Assembly (NCBI GenBank): GCA_030591305.1
Contig: JAUVBI010000010.1
Location: forward strand, 1-27,476
Origin: Pseudomonadota bacterium
Lineage (GTDB): Bacteria; Pseudomonadota; Gammaproteobacteria; Pseudomonadales; Halieaceae
Length of the DNA stretch: 27,476 nucleotides
Direction of reading: 5' to 3'
In this document: positions 1-8,537 of the stretch, piece after piece
How positions within the stretch are numbered: the stretch's first letter is position 1
Layout: each line of letters starts with the position of its first letter
Made by a program: the position numbers and the translations under genes
The notes under the pieces: model-generated
Told to the model about the DNA's origin: nothing
Seen by the model: the letters and a program-made list of their open reading frames with translations, nothing else
The model's database searches: none

Positions 1-1335
1 AAAATACGGGGCCGGGACATCACCATGATATTCCAGGACCCTATGACCTGCCTCAACCCCTACATGACGATAGGCGACCAGTTGATGGAGCCCATTATCT
101 ATCACAAGGGCATCGCCAAAAAAGAAGCCAGGGCACGCGCTATCGAACTGCTGGAAGAAGTGGGCATGCGCGACCCGCAATCCACCATCGACAACTACCC
201 CCACGAGTTCTCCGGCGGTATGCGCCAGCGGGTAATGATTGCCATGGCGCTGATTAATGAGCCCAAGCTGTTAATTGCTGACGAACCTACCACCGCGCTG
301 GACGTGACCATTCAGGCGCAAATATTGCAGCTGATGGCCGAATTGCAAAAGAAGCGGGATATCGGCGTGATATTCATCAGCCACGACCTTGCGGTGGTGG
401 CTGATATCGCAGACCAGATTATTGTGATGCAAAAAGGCAAGGTGGTTGAGCACAGTGATCGCAAGGGAATTTTCGAGAATGCACAACACCCCTATACCCG
501 CAAGCTACTCGCGGCCATTCCCTCCGGCACCAAGGAAGTTTCGAGTGGGCAACGCGCCCCACTGATTTCCATCAGCAATTTGAACACCTGGTTTGGTCAG
601 GGCAAGCACAAGGAACCCGTCAAGGCAGTTAACGACGTCACGCTGGATATTCAAAAGGGCGAGATACTGGGTCTGGTGGGAGAATCCGGTAGCGGCAAAT
701 CAACCCTGGGACGCTCCATACTGAGGCTGGTACCCATCACATCCGGCACCGTTGAGTTTGACGGCGTGGATGTTACTGCGCTGCACGGCGGCGAGTTGAA
801 AAACATGCGTCGGCGCATGCAAATGATTTTTCAGGACCCCTATGCCTCGCTGAACCCGCGCATGTCGGTGTATGACACGCTGGCAGAGCCCCTGTTATTA
901 CACCGCATAGAAAACAAGAAAACCGTAGAACAAGGCGTACTCAAGTTGATGGATAACGTGGGGCTGGCCCGCAATTTTGTACGCAAATACCCCCACGAAT
1001 TTTCCGGCGGTCAACGCCAGCGCATTGCCATCGGCAGAGCCCTGGCAACACGGCCCGAGTTTATTGTGGCAGACGAGCCTGTATCCGCGCTAGATGTAAC
1101 CATACAAGCGCAAATTCTGGATCTGATGTTGGATCTGGGTAAAGAGTACGGCCTGACCATGCTGTTTGTATCCCACGACCTGGCGGTAGTGAAGCACATC
1201 GCCGACCGCATTGTGGTGCTGTTCAAGGGTGAAATTGTGGAGCAGGGAACTGGCAAGGAGTTGTTTGAAAATCCGCAGCAGGAATATACGCGGCAACTGT
1301 TGCAGTCAATACCAGGAAGAGCCCTGCCTAGCTAG
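1..1335 (+). CDS. Peptide ABC transporter, fused double ATP-binding protein (5' end cut by window)
   Basis: Cytoplasmic ATPase that would energise an oligopeptide/dipeptide-type importer. Two ABC domains lie in one chain, as in YejF or GsiA. The reading frame is open from base 1, and eight codons precede the first ATG at 25, so the true start and the first Walker A lie outside the window. Counting from that ATG, domain 1 shows a Q-loop (MIFQDP, 1-6), signature FSGGMRQR (62-69), Walker B (LLIADEP, 82-88) and an H-loop (ISHD, near 119). Domain 2 is complete: Walker [10 protein letters not shown] (219-227), Q-loop MIFQDP, signature FSGGQRQR (326-333), Walker B (346-352) and SHD (383-385). After each domain comes the (H)xYTRxLLxxIP segment typical of oligopeptide transporter ATPases. 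The permease and binding-protein genes would be expected upstream. The family is clear; the substrate is not. Confidence 0.93.
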   Translation, partial: KIRGRDITMIFQDPMTCLNPYMTIGDQLMEPIIYHKGIAKKEARARAIELLEEVGMRDPQSTIDNYPHEFSGGMRQRVMIAMALINEPKLLIADEPTTALDVTIQAQILQLMAELQKKRDIGVIFISHDLAVVADIADQIIVMQKGKVVEHSDRKGIFENAQHPYTRKLLAAIPSGTKEVSSGQRAPLISISNLNTWFGQGKHKEPVKAVNDVTLDIQKGEILGLVGESGSGKSTLGRSILRLVPITSGTVEFDGVDVTALHGGELKNMRRRMQMIFQDPYASLNPRMSVYDTLAEPLLLHRIENKKTVEQGVLKLMDNVGLARNFVRKYPHEFSGGQRQRIAIGRALATRPEFIVADEPVSALDVTIQAQILDLMLDLGKEYGLTMLFVSHDLAVVKHIADRIVVLFKGEIVEQGTGKELFENPQQEYTRQLLQSIPGRALPS

Positions 1336-1377
1336 GACTGAGCTCGGCAAATTCCGGCGCGCCCAGACTGGTATTTT

Positions 1378-2853
1378 CTAAAAGTGATAGTCCAGATAGA
1401 TGCGCGCATCGATAAAATCATCAGTTACGCTTTCAAATTCATAACCATGAATCTGCTGATAGGCAGCGAAATCATAGTCCGTTTCGTACTTATTGTAAGC
1501 CAGACGAAACTGTAGGCTCAGGCCTTCCATTTCGGTAAAGATGCCAAAGCCCGAGCCCCGGGTGAACGAATAGCGAAGGTCAAAGGTTGCCTCGGAGCGG
1601 TCCTGGCGGGCATCGGCCCGGGACAGGCTGTCGGGCATGTCGTAGTGTGCAAAACGTACCCGCATGACCGCCCCTGGGAGCAGCCCCTGGCGTCCGAAAT
1701 CATATTGCAGACCGGTACCGTATGACTGGGTTCCCGCAAGTTCCGAATCCTGCACCTGGAAGGAGTTAAACATTTGCGGCGTACCCCAGCGCACAAATAT
1801 CGTTCCGCCGTCATAAGAGTCCTCGTTGTATGCAACTTCATTAAAATTGGCAAAAAAAGTGAGCCCCGGTGCATTGATCTGGAAGTTAAGCCCATAAAAC
1901 CAGGTGTCGATTTTTCCGCCCACATGATCACCGACATCCTGCTGATTACCATACTGGGCTGCCAGCGTAACAGCGTACCTGGCTCCCGGCGCTGAAAAAC
2001 GGTACTGGCCATATAAATAAAGCATATTGAGAAGGTCTTCGACGTAATAATCCCAAACTTCAAAAATAGTTTTGTTACTGGAATAAACTGCCCCGAGCAT
2101 AGGCATATTTTTACTGTCACCCCGGTAACTTCCCGAGTCGTCGTAATCGCCTGGATTAAAGTCACCACGAATAAGCTTCTTGTTTCCGCTTGCTATACAT
2201 TCGCCAGCCACATCCAGTTCACCACAACCCGTCTGTACCCGAGCGCCCCTGACCATACCGATAAATTTTTCCGCGTTTCTCTCTTTCATCTTGTTGATAA
2301 AGGCAAAATTAAGTCGCAGGCCCTCTATAGAACGATTTTCGTAGATAGTGCCCTGGTGAGTGATGGGGGTCATACGAATATTGGAGGAAGCGACAAAGCG
2401 ATAATCATTCATTTCCTGTCGCCCGGTCTTGAACAGGTGATCGCCGCTCTGGATTTTAACAAAGGCCTCGCCCAGTATATTGTAGGAATCCTGTCCACCA
2501 TCCCCTTCATACAAACCACCCAGACCCCGCCGGTCGTCCGAATTATTGCCCACCGGGTTGGAGGTATAAAGCGTTGTCCCCGCAGAAATGTTCATCCAGG
2601 GGGCAGTTTCAAAACCCAGGTAACCACCCAGTGAAGAATACTGCTGGGTTTTTTCATCGGAGATATCGGGTGTGGCACTATCTTGCAACAGGTGAAGATT
2701 GCTGTCGCGATGCTGGCCGCTGTAACGCAGCAGGCCATCGATCCGCCCCTTGGTAAAGAGCTCGGAAAAACTTTCAGCGGTAGCAATCTCTTGCGCTGCG
2801 ATATTACTTGCCCATAGCATGCCAAAGAGAACAGCCAGTATTTCCACTTTCAT
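1378..2853 (-). CDS. OprD-family-like outer membrane porin
   Basis: Probable substrate-specific outer membrane channel for small molecules. The start at 2853 is chosen over an upstream in-frame ATG at 2949. It gives a clean signal peptide (MKVEILAVLFGMLWASNIAA, then QEIA) and has AGGTGAG seven bases upstream. The product is 491 aa. OprD-like features are the N-terminal KGRIDGLLRY...RD segment, alternating amphipathic strands, a GEAFVKIQSGDHLFKTGRQ-like stretch, an SNIRMTP segment, and a C-terminal aromatic residue (LDYHF) as recognised by the BAM machinery. It stands alone, convergent with the ABC ATPase and divergent from the broken ligase. It could serve uptake for the neighbouring catabolic genes, but nothing in the sequence gives the substrate. 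Confidence 0.85.
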   Translation of the reverse strand: MKVEILAVLFGMLWASNIAAQEIATAESFSELFTKGRIDGLLRYSGQHRDSNLHLLQDSATPDISDEKTQQYSSLGGYLGFETAPWMNISAGTTLYTSNPVGNNSDDRRGLGGLYEGDGGQDSYNILGEAFVKIQSGDHLFKTGRQEMNDYRFVASSNIRMTPITHQGTIYENRSIEGLRLNFAFINKMKERNAEKFIGMVRGARVQTGCGELDVAGECIASGNKKLIRGDFNPGDYDDSGSYRGDSKNMPMLGAVYSSNKTIFEVWDYYVEDLLNMLYLYGQYRFSAPGARYAVTLAAQYGNQQDVGDHVGGKIDTWFYGLNFQINAPGLTFFANFNEVAYNEDSYDGGTIFVRWGTPQMFNSFQVQDSELAGTQSYGTGLQYDFGRQGLLPGAVMRVRFAHYDMPDSLSRADARQDRSEATFDLRYSFTRGSGFGIFTEMEGLSLQFRLAYNKYETDYDFAAYQQIHGYEFESVTDDFIDARIYLDYHF

Positions 2854-2895
2854 AGTTCTCACCTTTGACCAATATATAGGGCCTGAGTTTCTATT

Positions 2896-2938
2896 TTTAT
2901 ACTCCCAGCATACACATCCCACAAAGGAAGGATATGCT
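2896..2938 (-). promoter_or_regulatory. Candidate promoter and dyad upstream of the OprD-like gene
   Basis: On the minus strand, TTGTGG (2924-2919) and TATAAA (2901-2896) are separated by 17 bp, about 40 bp before the start codon. The -10 box is good and the -35 is weak. AGCATA (2907-2912) and TATGCT (2933-2938) form an inverted repeat around the -35, a possible operator. This was recognised by eye only. Confidence 0.35.
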
Positions 2939-2973
2939 GTTATGTTCAATCATAGATCATTTTAACACTACTG

Positions 2974-4039
2974 GTGCCCTATAATGACCGACACTCGACC
3001 CTGATGCCTCACCTGTTGATAGATGGCCTTAGCAGCGGCACCCCCCTGCACCCGCTAGGTTCACTGGATGACCACGCCTTTGTTTTGGAGGAAGCTGAAA
3101 TCGATGCCCTGGTGTATGACGCTTCCGTGTTTGAACAACACGCGGCAGCCCTGAAGGAAAAAGTTCCTGGTTTAAAGCACATGCTGGCCTTTGGCCCCAC
3201 TGAAGTGGGAGAGAACTACCTGGCCCTGGCCAACACATTCTCTCCGCAGCCATTGGTCGCCCCGGACGTGCAGCCTGATGATGTGTCCTCCATCATGTTT
3301 CCCGGGGGTACCACGGGAAAACCCAAAGGCGTACTCAGTACTTACCGCTCCATCGCCTATATGACACAAATACAGATGGCAGAGTGGGAATTTCCCGATG
3401 ACCTGCGCATGCTGATCGCAACGCCATTATCCCACGCCGCTGCCGCCTTCTTTGTCCCCGTGTTACAAAAGGGCGGTGCCTTTTATGTGATGCAGGGTTT
3501 CACCCCGGATTCCTTTTTCGACGCAGTTGAGCAGCACAAGATTACCTGCACCATGCTGGTACCGGTGATGCTGTATTTTCTACTGGACACTCCCCGTGCG
3601 GCGACAGCAAACAGCGGAGGCTTTTTCTGGCGGCTGGATGCACACGGGTGACGTGGGGCGGATGGACGATGAGGGCTTTCTCTACATCGTCGATCGCACC
3701 AAGGACATGATCGTTACCGGGGGTTTTAACGTATTCCCCCGGGAAGTCGAGGATGTTCTGGCTACACACGAGGCCGTTGGCCAGGTGGCTGTTGTAGGTG
3801 TACCCGATACGCAGTGGGGTGAAGCCGTTAAAGCGGTGGTGGTGCTAAAGCCTGGATTTAAATCCAGTGATGATTTGGTGACAGCCATGCAATTGCTGGT
3901 AAAAGAAGCCAAGGGCTCAGTGCAATCTCCCAAGTCCATCGATTTTGTCGAGGCAATACCCCTGACTGCCGTGGGCAAGCCCGACAAGAAGGCCGTCCGG
4001 GCCCAGTACTGGGAAGACTCCGAGCGTGGAGTGGGTTAG
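2974..4039 (+). pseudogene. Broken AMP-forming acyl-CoA synthetase (FadD/ANL family)
   Basis: Remains of a CoA ligase that would activate a carboxylic acid through an acyl-adenylate. The part at 2974-3651 carries the family's TPLHPLGSLDDHAFVLEEA-type region and a P-loop reading MFPGGTTGKPKG (the usual motif starts with S/T-S-G). It continues to VPVMLYFLLDTP and then runs out of frame. The part at 3596-4039 lies in another frame and starts abruptly at TAEAFSGGWMHTGDVG. It continues through the hinge (IVDRTKDMIVTGGFNVFPREVE) and the C-terminal lysine region (PLTAVGKPDKKAVR). About 150-200 residues normally between these blocks are missing, as is roughly the first 70-100 residues. An ATG at 2984 reaches a stop after six codons and may be the old start. 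At least two deletions and a frameshift make activity very unlikely. Confidence 0.85.
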
Positions 4040-4049
4040 ACTGTGAGGC

Positions 4050-5126
4050 ATGCTTACCCATAATCCAGAGGTCTATCGCGGCCTCAACTACCCCTGGGGC
4101 AGAACGGTCAACCCCACACCAGGCGTACCCGAAAAAATTGCAGATGGTGTGTACTGGCTGCGTATTCCCATGCCCATTTCCCTGGACCACATCAATATCT
4201 GGTTGCTGGAAGATGATGAGGGCTGGACGGTTGTAGACACCTGCCTGAACCTGCCCAATGCCCGGGAGATCTGGGAGCAAGTGTTCAGCGAATTTATGCA
4301 GGGCAAACCCGTACAGCGGGTTATCTGCACTCACCTGCATCCAGACCATGTGGGGCTCGCTGGCTGGATAACAAATCGTTTTTCCTGCCAGTTATGGATG
4401 TCCCGGGAAGAGTTTTTAATGTGCCGGGCCATGGCGGGTGATACAGGCCGGGAGGCGCCCGATGTCGCCATTCGTTTTTACCGCGCGGCAGGTTACAGCG
4501 AGGAACAACTGGACAGGTATCGGAAAAAGTTTGGTGATTTCGGGAAGGCCATTTCACAACTGCCCGACAGCTTTCGACGCCTGGTAGACGGCGAAACCAT
4601 TCGCGTTAACGATCGATACTGGCAGATCGTAGTCGGTGCAGGCCACTCCCCCGAGCACGTTGCACTTTACTGTCCCGCCCTCAAGCTTTTAATTTCCGGC
4701 GACCAGGTCCTGCCAAAAATCACTCCCAATGTCAGCGTTTTTCCCACCGAGCCAGAGGGTGACCCGCTGAAAGAATGGCTGCGCTCCAACAGCCGCATTC
4801 GGGATAAGCTGCCGGATGATGTACTGGTTTTGCCCGCCCACGAAGCCCCCTTCTACGGCCTGCACATACGGCTCACCCAGGTTATTGAAGCACACGAAAC
4901 CGACCTGGATAAACTGTTTGATCACTTGGCAGAATCCAAGCGAGCGGTCGACTGCTTCCCCGCGTTGTTCAAGCGCGAGATCGATGACCGTGTACTGGGG
5001 ATGGCCACAGGCGAAACCCTGGCGCATCTAAACTGCCTGATGGGACGACGCAGAATTCGCTGTACGCGCGATGAAAACGGCGTGGACTGGTATGAGCAGA
5101 AGCCGGATGTATGTACTTTCGACTAA
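4050..5126 (+). CDS. MBL-fold metallo-hydrolase
   Basis: Probable zinc hydrolase of the metallo-beta-lactamase fold, cytoplasmic (no signal peptide), 358 aa. The metal ligands are visible: H95-x-H97-x-D99-H100 (THLHPDH), H199 in GAGHSPEH, D218 in SGDQVLP and H264 in PAHEAP. The C-terminal part (270-358) is mostly helical with several cysteines. The gene begins 10 bases after the end of the broken acyl-CoA ligase and was probably co-transcribed with it. In this setting a thioester or lactone hydrolase is plausible, but the fold also covers glyoxalase II-like and lactonase-like enzymes, so the substrate is unknown. Unlike the ligase before it, its frame is intact. Confidence 0.88.
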   Translation: MLTHNPEVYRGLNYPWGRTVNPTPGVPEKIADGVYWLRIPMPISLDHINIWLLEDDEGWTVVDTCLNLPNAREIWEQVFSEFMQGKPVQRVICTHLHPDHVGLAGWITNRFSCQLWMSREEFLMCRAMAGDTGREAPDVAIRFYRAAGYSEEQLDRYRKKFGDFGKAISQLPDSFRRLVDGETIRVNDRYWQIVVGAGHSPEHVALYCPALKLLISGDQVLPKITPNVSVFPTEPEGDPLKEWLRSNSRIRDKLPDDVLVLPAHEAPFYGLHIRLTQVIEAHETDLDKLFDHLAESKRAVDCFPALFKREIDDRVLGMATGETLAHLNCLMGRRRIRCTRDENGVDWYEQKPDVCTFD

Positions 5127-5158
5127 AACCAAGCAAGTCTGACCCCATTGGTTTTTTT
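5125..5158. terminator. Candidate bidirectional terminator / possible REP-like element
   Basis: Between two convergent genes, AAAACCAA (5125-5132) can pair with TTGGTTTT (5148-5155) across a 15-base loop. It has A-rich and T-rich flanks and a run of seven T. The loop contains the block AGTCTGACCCC. The stem is A/T-rich and only moderately stable. Confidence 0.45.
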
Positions 5159-5603
5159 ACTGTTCGCTATAGAAAATCTCTTCCATCGCCTCTCGAATTT
5201 CATCGGGAATAGCCACCGCCTCCCGCGACACCCGGTCTACCCACACGTGGGTCATAGTGCCCTGGGCCAGCGCCAGGTCTTCGCCGGGAATAAACAAACC
5301 GCCCGCATATTGCACTGAGCTGCGCCCCAGTTTATTCACCCGCACACCCACATCCAGGTATTCGTTCTCGGGCCAACTCACTTCCATAAAGTAGTCGCAG
5401 CTTGAGTTCACAATCAGGCCAATAATTGGGCTGGTATGCATGCACAATCCACCCATGTGTGACAGGTAACGATTGATGGCATTGTCGAAGTACTGGTTGT
5501 GCAGGCTATTATTCAGGTGGCCATAAATATCCATATCCTGGAATGTCATGATGGCCCGAGAGTAATCGAAATATTGGTCTCTATGGTGTGGTGTCGGTTT
5601 CAT
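5157..5603 (-). CDS. Acyl-CoA thioesterase, 4HBT hot-dog family
   Basis: Hydrolyses an acyl-CoA to free acid and CoA; cytoplasmic, 148 aa, the usual length for a single hot-dog domain of the YbgC/4-hydroxybenzoyl-CoA thioesterase type. The motif DMDIYGHLNNS (23-33) has the catalytic-position aspartate (D25) and the GHxNN turn, followed by the YFDNAINRYL helix. The start codon overlaps the lyase stop as ATGA (5600-5603) and has AGGTGAG upstream, so it is translationally coupled. It is the last gene of the CoA-thioester operon, where it may release the final acid or recover CoA from dead-end thioesters. Substrate length and type cannot be read from the sequence. Confidence 0.87.
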   Translation of the reverse strand: MKPTPHHRDQYFDYSRAIMTFQDMDIYGHLNNSLHNQYFDNAINRYLSHMGGLCMHTSPIIGLIVNSSCDYFMEVSWPENEYLDVGVRVNKLGRSSVQYAGGLFIPGEDLALAQGTMTHVWVDRVSREAVAIPDEIREAMEEIFYSEQ

Positions 5604-6445
5604 AGTCTCTCACCTGCTAAAATTCGTTTGGCCTGATCTATCACCGGCTGATCTATCATCATGCCCCGAAAGGACACCACGCCGCCGCCAGCTTGTTCAA
5701 ACGCAGCGATAACTTTTTTCGCCCAGTCTACCTTTTCTTGAGAGGGTGCGAAAACTTCGTTGATGGTACTCACCTGGGAGGGATGAATGGCCAGCTTACC
5801 GGAATATCCCAGCCCTGCCACTCTGCTGGACTCTTCTTTCAGTCCAGCCAAACCAGGGATATCAAAGAAGGGCCCATCCAAACAGGGCACGGCGTAAGCA
5901 CTGGCTGCTTTAAGCATGCTACAGCGCGCATACAACAGGGCATCCCAGCTCATATCACTGCCGATGGCCACCGCATAATCAGCACACCCCAAAGCCAGGG
6001 CCGCTATACGACCCCTTCCCTCCAGCAACATTGCCGGCATGTTATCCAGGCCTTCGGGGGTTTCTATCATCGGTAGTATTTTTAAATCGGGGTGACAACT
6101 CAGTACTTGTATTATCTGGCGCAATTCAAACGATGATGATGCCATGGGCAGGACAACACAGTCTGGTAGCACGTTGTGCGATGCTGCGGCAGACAGGACT
6201 AGCAAGTCTTCCAGACCATGCTTTGTGGCCAGGCTGTTGATTCGCAAGCAACAGGCCGGCCCACCCAACTTGCGGTCTGCAATATGTGCCAGCGCGGCGT
6301 CGCGGGCGGCCTCTTTCTCTGCCGCTGGCACCGCGTCCTCCAGATCGAGGCAATAACTGTCCGCGCCGCTATCGCGGGCTTTTGCAAAACGCTCCGGTCT
6401 ATTCCCGGGTACGAATAAAAGACTTCTCATTGGAAACTCACTCAT
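5600..6445 (-). CDS. HpcH/HpaI (CitE-like) CoA-ester lyase, e.g. citramalyl/malyl-CoA lyase type
   Basis: Mg2+-dependent lyase that splits a beta-hydroxyacyl-CoA such as citramalyl-, malyl- or methylmalyl-CoA into an acyl-CoA and a 2-oxo acid. The 281-aa protein has the family's landmarks: RSLLFVPGNRPERF at the N terminus, YCLDLEDAV (31-39), the carboxylate-binding arginine in CLRIN (R68), the metal ligand E128 in MIETPEG, a D in LGCADY (D156), and GKLAIHPSQ near the C terminus. The start at 6445 is used; an internal ATG at 6430 (MRSLLF) is an alternative and also has a GAGTGAG before it. It lies 18 bases after the hydratase gene, which would supply its hydroxyacyl-CoA substrate. CitE-like length without an ACP partner gene argues for a stand-alone lyase. 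Confidence 0.9.
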   Translation of the reverse strand: MSEFPMRSLLFVPGNRPERFAKARDSGADSYCLDLEDAVPAAEKEAARDAALAHIADRKLGGPACCLRINSLATKHGLEDLLVLSAAASHNVLPDCVVLPMASSSFELRQIIQVLSCHPDLKILPMIETPEGLDNMPAMLLEGRGRIAALALGCADYAVAIGSDMSWDALLYARCSMLKAASAYAVPCLDGPFFDIPGLAGLKEESSRVAGLGYSGKLAIHPSQVSTINEVFAPSQEKVDWAKKVIAAFEQAGGGVVSFRGMMIDQPVIDQAKRILAGERL

Positions 6446-6463
6446 AAACTACTCAAAACTCGC

Positions 6464-7336
6464 TTATTGGATTGATAACTTCATCTGCATAGCTATTTCT
6501 CCCTCGCAGTTTACCGCTGATAAATTAGCACCCGAGGCGCATTGCTTACCCAGCAGGTAAAACGGGTCAAGATCAAACAGAGGACCAAGGCTTTTAAATA
6601 CGAACTCACTCACCTGCCCCTCGGGGTTATTGCGCTGATACAGATCAATTAACAGTGTAGCGATTAGCGGCCCATGCACAACAAGGCCGGGGTAGCGTTC
6701 AACTTGGGTAACGTAATCCCGGTCATAGTGAATACGATGCCCATTATAGGTGACGGCAGAATAGCGAAAGAGTAACACCGGGTCAGGATGAACGACCACG
6801 AACCAGTCATAATCGTGGCCTGCAAGTATCTCGGCTTCAGCCAGGGGCTTCGCCCTGGGCGTAGGGGCGCCTGCCGCCGCGCGATAAACAATGTCCTGTT
6901 CCTCGCGCAAAATAAGACAGCCTTCGAATAGGTACTCATGTAGCAGCTCTACAAAAATCATCTCGCCACTGCGGCCGCTTTTGGCCTCTACCGCTATGAT
7001 TGATTCACGGTGGTCCAGCGCCTGCCCGACACTATAGTCCTGCAACAGGGAAACCCGGCTGCTGGCCCACATGCGCCGTGGAAACGACATATCCGGCAGG
7101 AAAGAGCCCTTCGCCGGATGTCCATCTTCCCCAAGTGCAGATTGCGGCGCATGGACATTGCCGTTCAGCCAATGTGCAAAAGGTGGCATTGCGTCATCGG
7201 GCCAGGGTAGGCAAAATTCACCGGAAGCATCGGTCAGGGAATAGTCCAGCAGTGAGGCTAAACCCATCAGGTCTTTTTCGGCAACGCGCTCCACACGGTG
7301 CCGCACTTTCCCAACAGTTTCACTCCACTGATTCAT
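6464..7336 (-). CDS. FAS1-like/MaoC-type acyl-CoA hydratase (mesaconyl-C4-CoA or itaconyl-CoA hydratase-like)
   Basis: Adds water across an enoyl-CoA double bond. It is 290 aa from the chosen start at 7336. That start has AAGGA nine to ten bases upstream and opens MNQWSETVG, like known HTD2/mesaconyl-C4-CoA hydratases; an ATG eight codons earlier (7360) is less likely. It is a double hot-dog protein. The N-terminal half resembles the FAS1-like dehydratase domain. The C-terminal half has the hydratase motif YNGHRIHYDRDY (about 197-208) followed by YPGLVVHGPL. It sits between an acyl-CoA dehydrogenase and a CoA-ester lyase, as expected if it hydrates an unsaturated dicarboxylyl-CoA to a citramalyl-CoA-type product. 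The exact substrate is inference. Confidence 0.82.
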   Translation of the reverse strand: MNQWSETVGKVRHRVERVAEKDLMGLASLLDYSLTDASGEFCLPWPDDAMPPFAHWLNGNVHAPQSALGEDGHPAKGSFLPDMSFPRRMWASSRVSLLQDYSVGQALDHRESIIAVEAKSGRSGEMIFVELLHEYLFEGCLILREEQDIVYRAAAGAPTPRAKPLAEAEILAGHDYDWFVVVHPDPVLLFRYSAVTYNGHRIHYDRDYVTQVERYPGLVVHGPLIATLLIDLYQRNNPEGQVSEFVFKSLGPLFDLDPFYLLGKQCASGANLSAVNCEGEIAMQMKLSIQ

Positions 7337-7369
7337 GGACTGCGTTTCCTTTTTGGGCATATTCCCGGC

Positions 7370-8533
7370 CTAATACGAACGGGGCATGCCCAGTACGTGT
7401 TCACCCAGATAGGCCAGAATCAGATTGGTTGAAATCGGGGCAATCTGGTACAGCCTGGTCTCCCGCCACTTGCGCTCCACATCATACTCCTGGGCCAGAC
7501 CATAGCCACCATGTGTTTGCATGCAGGCCTCGCCCGCTGCCCATGAGGCCTCCGATGCCAACATTTTTGCCATATTCGCCTCTGCACCACAATGTTGCCC
7601 CGCGTCATACATGCCGGCAGCTTTCTGTACCATTAAGTCGGCGGCCTGAGCCTGGGCGTAGGCGCGGGCGATAGGAAATTGAACGCCCTGATTTTGGCCG
7701 ATTGACCGGCCGAAGACCCGCCTGTCATTGGCGTAGTTGCTCGCCGTTTTGGTAAACCAGCGTGCGTCGCCGATACATTCCGAGGCAATCAAGATACGCT
7801 CTGCGTTCATGCCTGACAGTATGTATTTAAAACCCCTGCCCTCCTCCCCGATCAGGCTACTCGCAGGAATACGTAAATCGTCAAAGAATATTTCCGTGGT
7901 CGCATGATTAATCATAGTGGAGACAGGCTTTATCGTCATACCCCGCTGCAATGCTTCCTTCATCTCAACAATAAAAACCGAAAGACCATCGGAGCGTTTC
8001 TTAAGCTGGTCTCGCGGCGTAGTCCGTGCCAACAGAATCATCAGGTCGGAGTGTTCAGCACGGGATATCCAGACTTTCTGGCCGTTGATAATATAATTAT
8101 CACCGTCGCAGACAGCGTTGGTTGTGATACTGGTGGTGTCGGTGCCTGCGGTAGGCTCTGTGATGCCAAAGGCCTGCAAACGCAACTCGCCACTCGCAAT
8201 ACCGGGAAGATAGTCTAATTTTTGCTGCTCACTACCGTGCCGCAACAAAGTGCCCATGGTGTACATTTGCGCGTGACAGGCCGCAGCATTACAACCATTT
8301 TCATGGATAGCTTTTAAAATTTCAGAGGCACTGGCCAGGGATAAGCCACTGCCACCGTACTGCTCGGGGATCAGGCCCGCCAGTAAGCCCGCATCGCTGA
8401 GTGCCTGTACAAACTCACTTGGGTAGCTTCGCTCATTGTCTTTTTCGCGCCAGTATTCACCCGGAAACCGGGCGCAAATCTGCTTCACGCTCTGGAGAAT
8501 GTGGGTGAGTGTTTCACTGTGCTCATCTGGCAT
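7370..8533 (-). CDS. Acyl-CoA dehydrogenase
   Basis: FAD enzyme that makes the alpha-beta double bond of an acyl-CoA and passes electrons to ETF; 387 aa, full length. It shows the FAD-binding FGITEPTAGTDT segment (122-133), WISRAEHSD (155-163), and the C-terminal block THGGYGLAQEYDVERKWRE (340-358). Where short/medium-chain enzymes carry the catalytic glutamate (YEG), this protein has Q363. Instead a glutamate lies in GMNAERILIA (E245), the position used by isovaleryl-CoA and long-chain dehydrogenases. It probably acts on a branched or otherwise unusual substrate. Second gene of the operon, starting 4 bases after the alcohol dehydrogenase stop and ending about 30 bases before the hydratase start. 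Confidence 0.92.
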   Translation of the reverse strand: MPDEHSETLTHILQSVKQICARFPGEYWREKDNERSYPSEFVQALSDAGLLAGLIPEQYGGSGLSLASASEILKAIHENGCNAAACHAQMYTMGTLLRHGSEQQKLDYLPGIASGELRLQAFGITEPTAGTDTTSITTNAVCDGDNYIINGQKVWISRAEHSDLMILLARTTPRDQLKKRSDGLSVFIVEMKEALQRGMTIKPVSTMINHATTEIFFDDLRIPASSLIGEEGRGFKYILSGMNAERILIASECIGDARWFTKTASNYANDRRVFGRSIGQNQGVQFPIARAYAQAQAADLMVQKAAGMYDAGQHCGAEANMAKMLASEASWAAGEACMQTHGGYGLAQEYDVERKWRETRLYQIAPISTNLILAYLGEHVLGMPRSY

Positions 8534-8537
8534 GGAG

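Noticed and set aside
1518..2168. Open frame of 216 codons on the minus strand
   Set aside because: It sits in another frame within the OprD-like gene, which has a signal peptide and C-terminal porin signature.
2980..2985. TATAAT before the ligase remnant
   Set aside because: No matching -35 element at a suitable distance, and the gene is broken.
3858..4349. Minus-strand open frame of 163 codons
   Set aside because: Overlaps both the ligase remnant and the MBL gene on the other strand and has no recognisable motif.
7000..7674. Open frame of 224 codons on the plus strand
   Set aside because: It lies antisense across the ends of the hydratase and acyl-CoA dehydrogenase genes, is rich in Pro/Arg/His and shows no domain.
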